Positions 1-11,542 of a stretch of 64,000 nt of DNA are shown here, piece after piece. Both the position numbers and the translations under genes were made by a program. The DNA is from Nematostella vectensis (taxonomy: Eukaryota; Cnidaria; Anthozoa; Actiniaria; Edwardsiidae), in assembly GCF_932526225.1 (NCBI RefSeq), contig NC_064043.1, positions 1,197,501 through 1,261,500 on the forward strand, written 5' to 3'. The number at the start of each line of letters is the position of its first letter. The first letter of the stretch is position 1. The notes beneath the pieces were generated by a model. It had not been told where the DNA came from, did no database searches, and saw nothing but the letters and a program-made list of their open reading frames with translations.

Positions 1-546
1 AACAGTATAATTAAGTATCGATATTTTAAAAAAAAATAAAGAAAAAAAAAATAGGCTATCAGCGGGAATCGAACCCGGGTCTCTGCGTTAGTAGTCAAGT
101 GCCCGCAACGAAAGACTAACGTGGCATTGCTGAAGGGAATTGTAATGAAAATTACGTTTAATACTATTGGTATCGTAAACTATCCCAAGCAAAGTCACTA
201 TCGGACTGGAGGTTAAATTCGGGAAAAGCTTCAGGGTTACATTCGGGAATTTGTTTTACGAGTGTAACCTCCAAAAGGTTACAATCGATAATTTTTTTTC
301 CGAATGTAAATTCCAAAATGTAACATTAGGAAAAATAAAACACTATACTCGGAAAAATAGGTATATCAATCTATCGAGCGCTATGCTCTATGTTAGAATC
401 TACTTAATCAAATTATCCAAGGAATCTAGTTAGTTCTTGTGTGCATAAAATTGTACAGGATCCTGAACAAAGCATGAGCACATCAAAGATGCTGAGAGTA
501 CACAAAAATGTCCCTATACCTTCTTTTTATGTCATGACAAACCAAG

Positions 547-1070
547 AACAGTATAATTAAGTATCGATATTTTAAAAAAAAATAAAGAAAAAAAAAATAG
601 GCTATCAGCGGGAATCGAACCCGGGTCTCTGCGTTAGTAGTCAAGTGCCCGCAACGAAAGACTAACGTGGCATTGCTGAAGGGAATTGTAATGAAAATTA
701 CGTTTAATACTATTGGTATCGTAAACTATCCCAAGAAAAGTCACCATCGGACTGGAGGTTACATTCTGGAATTTGTTTTACGAGTGTAACCTCCAAAAGG
801 TTACAATCGATAATTTTTTTTTCCGAATGTAAATTCCAAAAAGTAACATTAGGAAAACTAAAACAGTATACTCGGAAAAATAGGTATATCAATCTATCGA
901 GCGCTATGCTCTATGTTAGAATCTACTTAATCAAGTTATCCAAGGAATCTAGTTAGTTCTTGTGTGCATAGAATATGTACAGGATCCTGAACAAAGCATG
1001 AGCACATCAAAGATGCTGAGAGTACATAAAAATGTCCCTATACCTTCTTTTTATGTCATGACACACCAAG
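547..1070. repeat. Short monomer 2 with 24-bp internal deletion
   Basis: At 758-775 the unit reads 'ggttacattctggaatttg', one copy of the motif instead of two. The loss equals the 24-bp spacing of the two direct GGTTACATTCGGGA copies, as expected from slippage or recombination between them. The unit is 524 bp. Confidence 0.85.
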
Positions 1071-3430
1071 AACAGTATAATTAAGTATCGATATTTAAAA
1101 AAAAAATAAAGAAAAAAAAATAGGCTATCAGCGGGAATCGAACCCGGGTCGCTGCGTTAGTAGTCAAGTGCCTGCAACGAAAGACTAACGTGGCATTGCT
1201 GAAGGGAATTGTAATGAAAATTACGTTTAATACTATTGGTATCGTAAACTATCCCAAGAAAAGTCACCATAGGACAGGAGGTTACATTCGGGAAAAGCTT
1301 CAGGGTTACATTCGGGAATTTGTTTTACGAGTGTAACCTCCAAAAGGTTACAATCGATAATTTTTTTTCCGAATGTAAATTCCAAAAAGTAACATTAGGA
1401 AAAATAAAACAGTATACTCGGAAAAAAAGGTATATCAATCTATCGAGCGCTATGCTCTATGTTAGAATCTACTTAATCAAGTTATCCAAGGAATCTAGTT
1501 AGTTCTTGTGTGCATAAAATATGTACAGGATCCTGAACAAAGCATGAGCACATCAAAGATGCTGAGAGTACATAAAAATGTCCCTATACCTTCTTTTTAT
1601 GTCATGACACACCAAGAACAGTATAATTAAGTATCGATATTAAAAAAAAAATAAAGAAAAAAAAAATAGTCTATCAGCGGGAATCGAACCCGGGTCGCTG
1701 CGTTAGTAGTCAAGTGCCCGCAACGAAAGAATAACGTGGCATTGCTGAAGGGAATTGTAATGAAAATAACTTTTAATACTATTGGTATCGTAAACTATCC
1801 CAAGCAAAGTCACCATCGGACTTGAGGTTACATTCGGGAAAAGCTTCAGGGTTACATTCGGGAATTTGTTTTACGAGTGTAACCTCCAAAAGGTTACAAT
1901 CGATAATTTTTTTTCGAATGTAAATTCCAAAAAGTAACATTAGGAAAAATAGAACAGCATACTCGGAAAAAAGGTATATCAATCTATCGAGCGCTATGCT
2001 CTATGTTAGAATCTACTTAATCAAGTTATCCAAGGAATCTAGTTAGTTCTTGTGTGCATAAAATATGTACAGGATCCTGAACAAAGCATGAGCACATCAA
2101 AGATACTGAGAGTACATAAAAATGACCCTATACCTTCTTTTTATGTCATGACACACCAAGACCAGTATAGTTAAGTATCGATATTTAAAAAAAAAAAATA
2201 AAGAAAAAAAAATTGGCTATCAGAGGGAATCGAACCCGGGTCGCTGCGTTAGTAGTCAAGTGCCCGCAACGAAAGACTAACGTGGCATTGCTGAAGGGAA
2301 TTGTAACGAAAATTACTTTAATACTATTGGTATCGTAAACTATCCCAAGCAAAGTCACCATCGGACTGGAGGTTACATTCGGGAAAGGCTTCAGGGTTAC
2401 ATTCGGGAATTTGTTTTACGAGTGTAACCTCCAAAAGGTTACAATCGATAAGTTTTTTTTTCCGAATGTAAATTCCAAAAAGTAACATTAGGAAAAATAA
2501 AACAGTATACTCGGAAAAAAAGGAATATCAATCTATCAAACGCTATGCTCTATGTTAGAATCTACTTAATCAAGTTATCCAAGGAATCTAGTTAGTTCTT
2601 GGGTGCATAAAATATGTACAGGATCCTGAACAAAGCATGAGCACATCAAAGATGCTGAGAGTACATAAAAATGACCATATACCTTCTTTTTATGTCATGA
2701 CACACCAAGAACAGTATAATTAAGTATCGATATTTTAAAAAAAAAAAATAAAGAAAAAAAAATAGGCTATCAGCGGGAATCGAACCCGGGTCGCTGCGTT
2801 AGTAGTCAAGTGCCTGCAACGAAAGACTAACGTGGCATTGCTGAAGGGAATTGTAATGAAAATTACGTTTAATACTATTGGTATCGTAAACTATCCCAAG
2901 AAAAGTCACCATAGGACAGGAGGTTACATTCGGGAAAAGCTTCAGGGTTACATTCGGGAATTTGTTTTACGAGTGTAACCTCCAAAAGGTTAAAATCGAT
3001 AATTTTTTTTCCGAATGTAAATTCCAAAAAGTAACATTAGGAAAAATAAAACAGTATACTTGGAAAAAAAGGTATATCAATCTATCGAGCGCTATGCTCT
3101 ATGTTAGAATCTACTTAATCAAGTTATCCAAGGAATCTAGTTAGTTCTTGTGTGCATAAAATATGTACAGGATCCTGAACAAAGCATGAGCACATCAAAG
3201 ATGCTGAGAGTACATAAAAATGTCCCTATACCTTCTTTTTATGTCATGACACACAAAGAACAGTATAATTAAGTATCGATATTAAAAAAAAATAAAGAAA
3301 AAAAAAATAGTCTATCAGCGTTAATCGAACCCGGGTCGCTGCGTTAGTAGTCAAGTGCCCGCAACGAAAGAATAACGTGGCATTGCTAAAGGGAATTGTA
3401 ATGAAAATAACTTTTAATACTATTGGTATC
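1071..3430. repeat. Three-monomer offset duplication (1071-1790 and 2710-3430)
   Basis: Units 3-4 and 6-7 share rare variants in the same order: 'gcctgcaacg', 'ccataggacagg', 'tagtctatcag' and 'gaaagaataacg' with 'aaaataactttt'. The copies lie 1,639-1,642 bp apart, three monomers. Confidence 0.75.
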
Positions 3431-4349
3431 GTAAACAATCCCAAGCAAAGTCACCATCGGACTGGAGGTTACATTCGGGAAAAGCTTCAGGGTTACATTC
3501 GGGAATTTGTTTTACGAGTGTAACCTCCAAAAGGTTACAATCGATATTTTTTTTTTCGAATGTAAATTCCAAAAAGTAACAATAGGACAAATAAAACAGT
3601 ATACTCGGAAAAAAAGGTATATCAATCTATCGAGCGCTATGCTCTATGTTAGAATCTACTTAATCAAGTTATCCAAGGAATCTAGTTAGTTCTTGTGTGC
3701 ATAAAATATGTACAGGATCCTGAACAAAGCATGAGCACATCAAAGATGCTGAGAGTACATAAAAATGTCCCTATACCTTCTTTTTATGTCATGACACACC
3801 AAGAACAGTATAATTAAGTATCGATATTTAAAAAAAAAAAAATAAAGAAAAAAAAAGGCTATCAGCGGGAATCGAACCCGGGTCGCTGCGTTAGTAGTCA
3901 AGTGCCCGCAACGAAAGACTAACGTGGCATTGCTGAAGGGGATTGTAATGAAAATTACTTTTAATACTATTGGTATCATAAACTATCCCAAGCAAAGTCA
4001 CCATTGGACTGGAGGTTACATTCGGGAAAAGCTTCAGGGTTACATTCGGGAATTTGTTTTACGAGTGTAACCTCCAAAAGGTTACAATCGATAATTTTTT
4101 TCCGAATGTAAATTCCAAAAAGTAACATTAGGAAAAATAGAACAGTATACTCGGAAAAAAAGGTATATCAATCTATCGAGCGCTATGCTCTATGTTAGAA
4201 TCTACTTAATCAAGTTATCCAAGGAATCTAGTTAGTTCTTGTGTGCATAAAATATGTACAGGATCCTGAACAAAGCATGAGCACATCAAAGATGCTGAGA
4301 GTACATAAAAATGTCCCTATACCTTCTTTTTATGTCATGACACACCTAG

Positions 4350-6528
4350 AACAGTATAATTAAGTATCGATATTTAAAAAAAAAATAAAGAAAAAAAAAT
4401 AGGCTCTCAGCGGGAATCGAACCCGGGTCGCTGCGTTAGTAGTCAAGTGCCCACAACGAAAGACTAACGTGGTATTGCTGAAGGGAATTGTAATGAAAAT
4501 TACTTTTAATACTATTGGTATCGTAAACTATCCCAAGCAAAGTCACCATCGGACTGGAGGTTACATTTGGGAAAAGCTTCAGGGTTACATTCGGGAATTT
4601 GTTTTACGAGTGTAACCTCCAAAAGGTTACAATCGATAATTTTTTTTCCGAATGTAAATTCCAAAAAGTAACATTAGGAAAAATAGAACAGTATACTCGG
4701 AAAAAAAGGTATATCAATCTATCGAGCGCTATGCTCTATGTTAGAATCTACTTAATCAAGTTATCCAAGGAATCTAGTTAGTTCTTGTATGCATAAAATA
4801 TGTACAGGATCCTGAACAAAGCATGAGCACATCAAAGATGCTGAGAGTACATAAAAATGTCCCTATACCTTCTTTTTATGTCATGACACACCAAGAACAG
4901 TATAATTAAGTATCGATATTTAAAAAAAAAATAAAGAAAAAAAAGGCTATCAGCGGGAATCGAACCCGGGTCGCTGAGTTAGTAGTCAAGTGCCCGCAAC
5001 GAAAGACTAACGTGGCATTGCTGAAGGGAATTGTAATGAAAATTACTTTTAATACTATTGGTATCGTAAACTATCCCAAGCAAAGTCACCATCGGACTGG
5101 AGGTTACATTCGGGAAAAGCTTCAGGGTTACATTCGGGAATTTGTTTTACGAGTGTAACCTCCAAAAGGTTACAATCGATAATTTTTTTTCCGAATGTAA
5201 ATTCCAAAAAGTAACATTACTAAAAATAGAACAGTATACTCGGAAAAAAGGTATATCAATCTATCGAGCGCTATGCTCTATGTTAGAATCTACTTAATCA
5301 AGTTATCCAAGGAATCTAGTTAGTTCTTGTGTGCATAAAATATGTACAGGATCCTGAACAAAGCATGAGCACATCAAAGATACTGAGAGTACATAAAAAT
5401 GACCCTATACCTTCTTTTTATGTCATGACACACCAAGAACAGTATAATTAAGTATCGATATTTAAAAATAAAAAAATAAAGAAAAAAAAATAGGCTCTCA
5501 GCGGGAATCGAACCCGGGTCGCTGCGTTAGTAGTCAAGTGCCCACAACGAAAGACTAACGTGGTATTGCTGAATGTAATTGTAATGAAAATTACTTTTAA
5601 TACTATTGGTATCGTAAACTATCCCAAGCAAAGTCACCATCGGACTGGAGGTTACATTTGGGAAAAGCTTCAGGGTTACATTCGGGAATTTGTTTTACGA
5701 GTGTAACCTCCAAAAGGTTACAATCGATAATTTTTTTTCCGAATGTAAATTCCAAAAAGTAACATTAGGAAAAATAGAACAGTATACTCGGAAAAAAAGG
5801 TATATCAATCTATCGAGCGCTATGCTCTATGTTAGAATCTACTTAATCAAGTTATCCAAGGAATCTAGTTAGTTCTTGTATGCATAAAATATGTACAGGA
5901 TCCTGAACAAAGCATGAGCACATCAAAGATGCTGAGAGTACATAAAAATGTCCCTATACCTTCTTTTTATGTCATGACACACCAAGAACAGTATAATTAA
6001 GTATCGATATTTAAAAAAAAAATAAAGAAAAAAAAGGCTATCAGCGGGAATCGAACCCGGGTCGCTGAGTTAGTAGTCAAGTGCCCGCAACGAAAGACTA
6101 ACGTGGCATTGCTGAAGGGAATTGTAATGAAAATTACTTTTAATACTATTGGTATCGTAAACTATCCCAAGCAAAGTCACCATCGGACTGGAGGTTACAT
6201 TCGGGAAAAGCTTCAGGGTTACATTCGGGAATTTGTTTTACGAGTGTAACCTCCAAAAGGTTACAATCGATAATTTTTTTTCCGAATGTAAATTCCAAAA
6301 AGTAACATTACTAAAAATAGAACAGTATACTCGGAAAAAAGGTATATCAATCTATCGAGCGCTATGCTCTATGTTAGAATCTACTTAATCAAGTTATCCA
6401 AGGAATCTAGTTAGTTCTTGTGTGCATAAAATATGTACAGGATCCTGAACAAAGCATGAGCACATCAAAGATACTGAGAGTACATAAAAATGACCCTATA
6501 CCTTCTTTTTATGTCATGACACACCAAG
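4350..6528. repeat. Tandem duplicated dimer
   Basis: Units 9-10 (4350-5437) and 11-12 (5438-6528) are near-identical pairs 1,091 bp apart. Shared markers are 'ggctctcagcggg' with 'cccacaacg' and 'gtggtattg' in the first unit, and 'gctgagttag' with 'cattactaaaaatag' in the second. Confidence 0.9.
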
Positions 6529-9500
6529 AACAGTATAATTAAGTATCGATATTTAAAAATAAAAAAATAAAGAAAAAAAAATAGGCTATCAGCGGAAATC
6601 GAACCCGGGTCGCTGCGTTAGTAGTCAAGTGCCCGCAACGAAAGACTAACGTGGCATTGCTGAAGGGAATTGTAATGAAAATTACGTTTAATACTATTGG
6701 TATCGTAAACTATCCCAAGAATAGTCACCATTGGACTGGAGGTTACATTCGGGAAAAGTTTCAGGGTTACATTCGGGAATTTGTTTTACGAGTGTAACGT
6801 CCAAAAGGTTAAAATCGATAATTTTTTTTCCGAATGTAAATTCCAAAAAGTAACATTAGGAAAAATAGAACAGTATACTCGGAAAAAAAGGTATATCAAT
6901 CTATCGAGCGCTATGCTCTATGTTAGAATCTACTTAATCAAGTTATCCAAGGAATCTAGTTAGTTCTTGTGTGCATAAAATATGTACAGGATCCTGAACA
7001 AAGCATGAGCACATCAAAGATGCTGAGAGTACATAAAAATGACCATATACCTTCTTTTCATGTCATGACACACCAAGAACAGTATAATTTAAGATCGATA
7101 TTTTAAAAAAAAAATAAAGAAAAAAAAATAGGCTATCAGCGGGAATCGAACCCGGGTCGCTGCGTTAGGAGTCAAGTGCCCGCAACGAAAGACTAACGTG
7201 GCATTGCTGAAGGGAATTGTAATGAAAATTACTTTTAATACTATTGGTATCGTAAACTATCCCAAGCAAAGTCACCATCGGACTGGAGGTTACATTCGGG
7301 AAAAGCTTCAGGGTTACATTCGGGAATTTGTTTTACGAGTGTAACCTCCAAAAGGTTACAATCGATAATTTTTTTCCGAATGTAAATTCCAAAAAGTAAC
7401 ATTAGGAAAAATAAAACAGTATACTCGGAAAAAAAGGTATATCAATCTATCGAGCGCTATGCTCTATGTTAGAATCTACTTAATCAAGTTATCCAAGGAA
7501 TCTAGTTAGTTCTTGTGTGCATAAAATATGTACAGGATCCTGAACAAAGCATGAGCACATCAAAGATGCTGAGAGTACATAAAAATGTCCCTATACCTTC
7601 TTTTTATGTCATGACACACCAAGAACAGTATAATTAAGTATCGATATTTAAAAAAAAAATAAAGAAAAAAAATAGGATCTCAGCGGGAATCGAACCCGCG
7701 TCGCTGCGTTAGTAGTCAAGTGTCCGCAACGAAAGACTAACGTGGCATTGCTGAAGGGAATTGTAATAAAAATTACTTTTAATACTATTGGTATCGTAAA
7801 CTATCCCAAGCAAAGTCACCATCGGACTGGAGGTTACATTCGGGAAAAGCTTCAGGGTTACATTCGGGAATTTGTTTTACGAGTGTAACCTCCAAAAGGT
7901 TACAATCGATATTTTTTTTCCGAATGTAAATTCCAAAAAGTAACATTAGGAAAAATAAAACAGTATACTCGGAAAAAAAATGTATATCAATCTATCGAGT
8001 GCTATGCTCTATGTTAGAATCTACTTAATCAAGTTATCCAAGGAATCTAGTTAGTTCTTGTGTGCATAAAATATGTACAGGTTCCTGAACAAAGCATGAG
8101 CACATCAAAGATGCTGAGAGTACATAAAAATGTCCCTATACCTTCTTTTTATGTCATGACACACCAAGAACAGTATAATTAAGTATCGATATTTTTAAAA
8201 AAAAATAAAGAAAAAAAAATAGGCTATCAGCGGGAATCGAACCCGGCTCGCTGCGTTAGTAGTCAAGTGCCCGCAACGAAAGACTAACGTGGCATTGCTA
8301 AAGGGAATTGTAATGAAATTTACTTTTAATACTATTGGTATCGTAAACTATCCCAAGCAAAGTCACCATCGGACTGGAGGTTACATTCGGGAAAAGCTTC
8401 AGGGTTACATTCGGGAATTTGTTTTACGAGTGTAACCTCCAAAAGGTTACAATCGATAATTTTTTTTCCGAATGTAAATTCCCAAAAGTAACATTAGGAA
8501 AAATAAAACAGTATACTCGGAAAAAAAGGTATATCAATCTATCGAGCGCTATGCTCTATGTTAGAATCTACTTAATCAAGTTATCCAAGGAATCTAGTTA
8601 GTTCTTGTGTCCATAAAATATGTACAGGATCCTGAACAAAGCATGAGCACATCAAAGATGCTGAGAGTACATAAAAATGTCCCTATACCTTCTTTTTATG
8701 TCATGACACACCAAGAACAGTATAATAAAGTATCGATATTTAAAAAAAAAAAATAAAGAAAAAAAAAATAGGCTATCAGCGGGAATCGAACAAGGGTAGC
8801 TGCGTTAGTAGTCAAGTGCCCGCAACGAAAGACTAACGTGGCATTGCTGAATGGAATTGTAATGAAAATTACTTTTAATACTATTGGTATCGTAAACTAT
8901 CCCAAGCAAAGTCACCATCGGACTGGAGGTTACATTCGGGAAAAGCTTCAGGGTTACATTCGGGAATTTGTTTTACGAGTGTAACCTCCAAAAGGTTACA
9001 ATCGATAATTTTTTTTCCGAATGTAAATTCCAAAAAGTAACATTAGGAAAAATAGAACAGTATACTCGGAAAAAAAGGTATATCAATCTATCGAGCGCTA
9101 TGCTCTATGTTAGAATCTACTTAATCAAGTTATCCAAGGAATCTAGTTAGTTCTTGTGTGCATAAAATATGTACAGGATCCTGAACAAAGCATGAGCACA
9201 TCAAAGATGCTGAGAGTACATAAAAATGACCATATACCTTCTTTTCATGTCATGACACACCAAGAACAGTATAATTTAGTATCGATATTTTTAAAAAAAA
9301 ATAAAGAAAAAGAAATAGGCTATCAGCGGGAATCGAACCCGGGTCGCTGCGTTAGGAGTCAAGTGCCCGCAACGAAAGACTAACGTGGCATTGCTGAAGG
9401 GAATTGTAATGAAAATTACTTTTAATACTATTGATATCGTAAACTATCCCAAGCAAAGTCACCATCGGACTGGAGGTTACATTCGGGAAAAGCTTCAGGG

Positions 9501-9972
9501 TTACATTCGGGAATTTGTTTTACGAGTGTAACCTCCAAAAGGTTACAATCGATAATTTTTTTCCGAATGTAAATTCCAAAAAGTAACATTAGGAAAAATA
9601 AAACAGTATACTCGGAAAAAAAGGTATATCAATCTATCGAGCGCTATGCTCTATGTTAGAATCTACTTAATCAAGTTATCCAAGGAATCTAGTTAGTTCT
9701 TGTGTGCATAAAATATGTACAGGATCCTGAACAAAGCATGAGCACATCAAAGATGCTGAGAGTACATAAAAATGTCCCTATACCTTCTTTTTATGTCATG
9801 ACACACCAAGAACAGTATAATTAAGTATCGATATTTAAAAAAAAAATAAAGAAAAAAAAAAAGGATCTCAGCGGGAATCGAACCCGCGTCGCTGCGTTAG
9901 TAGTCAAGTGCCCGCAACGAAAGACTAACGTGGCATTGCTGAAGGGAATTGTAATGAAAATTACTTTTAATA

Positions 9973-9997
9973 CTATTGGTATTCCCGTGTGGCTGTC
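9973..9997 (+). other. 5' insertion junction and short leader
   Basis: The satellite 'tactattggtat' ends at 9982 and unique sequence 'tcccgtgtggctgtc' fills 9983-9997 directly before the ORF1 ATG at 9998. The leader is only 15 nt, shorter than a LINE internal promoter would need. Either this copy is 5'-truncated just before the ORF, or the family has an unusually short 5' UTR. Comparison with other copies would decide. Confidence 0.8.
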
Positions 9998-11416
9998 ATG
10001 GCGGAAGGACGCTCTAGAGATCGCTCCTCTGAAAACGTAATTTCATCTTCTCCAAGTCCATCCAGGACTCGCTCATGGTCAGTATCAGATCTCAGTAGCA
10101 TGGATTTATCGAGACCAGTGGATTTGTTTGCTTTGTCTTCGCTGAATTTTACCAAAAAATGTGATCAAGTCGCCGAGCTCAAGGGCCTAAAGGATGAGTC
10201 AACTATCATCACGAAAGCGCTCGACGGGAAAACATTAGAATCACTCAATATATCAGATCTTAAAACCGAACTGGGAAAGAGAAAGCTTCCGAAATCTGGT
10301 TTAAAATCGGTGCTTGTAGAAAGACTTAGGACTCACATCTTAGATTACGAAATCTCCCGCCAAATTTCAAATTACCAACCGCCACAAATAGATCTTGATA
10401 GCACTGTTGAAAGTAAAGCCGACGCCGGCAATAAACAAGAAACTGAACCGGAAGAATTAACATCGACCAACTATGTTTTCCTAAAGAAGTTTAACGATCT
10501 TGAGCGTGATGTATTGGAACTTAAAGATCTATACAAATCATTTCAGTCCGCTCAAAGGCTTAAAGAGGAAAATGGTTATCTGAGAGAAGAGCTTCGGCTA
10601 ATAAAGAGTGACATGGATAAGATCAGGGAAGAGAGAGATTCACTAAAATTGGTTGTGTCAATGTTAAGTAAAGATTTGTACAAAAATCATCCTGACAACA
10701 AACCCTCGTCACAAGATCAAGTACTTGATTTGAATTGTGATACATTGCCCAGCCAATCAAAAGATGGAGCTTTGGAAACCGAGACAAAAGAGAGCAACCC
10801 AGCCGCGGAAAACAAACGCTCCAATCAGAAAAATGCCAACGCAAAACGAAGTCATAAGAAATCTAACAAATCTACGGCCGTAAATGGAGCTAAGCAATCT
10901 GGATCAGTACAACAAGAGCACAGAAAGCCCTCTGAGGTAGTCATCGCTGGTGATTCGATGATTAAGTACATTAATGGGTGGAATTTATCCAATGCATCGC
11001 AGCGAGTGAATGTCAAGTCCTTTTCTGGAGCCCGGGTTAGTGACATGGCTGACTATATTAAGCCATTGATTCGCAAAAAAACTGAGAGTATTGTACTTCA
11101 CATCGGAACAAACGATCTCCGAGACTCGGAGCCCCACAATGTCGCTGACGGAGTTGTAGATCTCGCACATCAAATCGAATCTGCTGATATTTCTGTAGCT
11201 GTGTCGGGGTTAATAACAAGATCGGATTCTGAGGAGCTTACCGGCCGGGTGAAGGAAACGAATCGTTTACTTCGTTCCTTTTGTAACCAGAACGGTTGGG
11301 AATTTGTCCCTAATACCAACATTACATCGGCTCATCTAAATACAAAAGGACTTCACTTGATCAAGTCAGGCACCCAGGTACTCCAGAAAAATTTTAATTC
11401 AATGTTAAATAAGTGA
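9998..11416 (+). CDS. ORF1: Retrotransposon ORF1: SAP-like motif, coiled coil, SGNH/esterase domain
   Basis: The product is 472 aa from the ATG at 9998, which has G at -3 and G at +4, a good initiation context; an open GTG lies nine bases upstream but is not a likely eukaryotic start. Residues about 83-115 look like a SAP motif (pattern LNISDLKTEL...GLKSVLVERL), a fold that usually binds DNA or chromatin. Residues about 161-227 are charged heptad-like sequence, probably a coiled coil for self-association. Residues about 262-309 are rich in Lys, Asn, Ser and Gln. The C-terminal part is SGNH-hydrolase-like: GDS at 318-320 (block I Ser), a block II Gly in SFSGA near 344, HIGTND at 368-373 (block III Asn) and a late His near 453 in GLHL. 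The usual DxxH Asp is Lys here, so esterase activity is uncertain. ORF1 proteins of CR1-like elements are known to carry esterase domains and probably coat the RNA. ORF1 ends at TGA, directly in frame with ORF2. Confidence 0.92.
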   Translation: MAEGRSRDRSSENVISSSPSPSRTRSWSVSDLSSMDLSRPVDLFALSSLNFTKKCDQVAELKGLKDESTIITKALDGKTLESLNISDLKTELGKRKLPKSGLKSVLVERLRTHILDYEISRQISNYQPPQIDLDSTVESKADAGNKQETEPEELTSTNYVFLKKFNDLERDVLELKDLYKSFQSAQRLKEENGYLREELRLIKSDMDKIREERDSLKLVVSMLSKDLYKNHPDNKPSSQDQVLDLNCDTLPSQSKDGALETETKESNPAAENKRSNQKNANAKRSHKKSNKSTAVNGAKQSGSVQQEHRKPSEVVIAGDSMIKYINGWNLSNASQRVNVKSFSGARVSDMADYIKPLIRKKTESIVLHIGTNDLRDSEPHNVADGVVDLAHQIESADISVAVSGLITRSDSEELTGRVKETNRLLRSFCNQNGWEFVPNTNITSAHLNTKGLHLIKSGTQVLQKNFNSMLNK

Positions 11417-11419
11417 TTG
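11414..11419 (+). promoter_or_regulatory. Single in-frame TGA between ORF1 and ORF2
   Basis: ORF1 ends AAG-TGA and the same frame continues TTG-GGT-GAA without another stop through ORF2 to 14363. The first in-frame ATG after the stop is at 11543, 42 codons on. ORF2 could therefore be made by TGA readthrough as an ORF1-ORF2 fusion, by reinitiation at 11543, or by initiation at a non-AUG codon. The sequence alone does not decide between these. Confidence 0.6.
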
Positions 11420-11542
11420 GGTGAAAGTGTGAGCGCTAATTCGCCGGCTTATTCACTTCTCGACCAGCCTAAATTATTTTCTAAAAATATTTCATCTAAC
11501 AATGATTATATTCCATCTGGCCCAACAGCTAGAGGCTTCAAA

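Larger units (their letters stand above)
1..9982. repeat. Satellite array, left part (monomers 1-18 and 5' part of 19)
   Basis: Head-to-tail copies of one AT-rich unit of about 546 bp. Taking 'aacagtataatt' as unit start, units begin at 1, 547, 1071, 1617, 2161, 2710, 3259, 3804, 4350, 4896, 5438, 5987, 6529, 7078, 7624, 8169, 8716, 9265 and 9811. The last is cut at 9982 by the retrotransposon. Lengths are 542-549 bp except unit 2 (524 bp). Copies differ by scattered substitutions and by A- and T-run length. I see no cellular gene here; the recurring open frames of about 60 codons start at TTG and are a by-product of the repeat. This part looks more divergent between units than the far right part. 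Confidence 0.98.

Noticed and set aside
251-433. Recurring 60-codon open frame (for example 251-433, 4599-4781, 45671-45853)
   Set aside because: It starts at TTG, not ATG, and crosses a T run whose length varies, so the frame breaks in many units. Repetition follows from satellite homogenisation. A test of synonymous against non-synonymous change over all units would settle it; I expect no coding bias.
9156-9383. 75-codon open frame crossing a unit boundary
   Set aside because: It lies wholly in satellite sequence and depends on variants of one unit; neighbouring units do not keep it.
9973-10155. Antisense open frames within the retrotransposon (also near 10623-11173, 12125-12558 and 13450-13740)
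   Set aside because: They are shadows of ORF1 and ORF2 on the opposite strand, with no recognisable domain.
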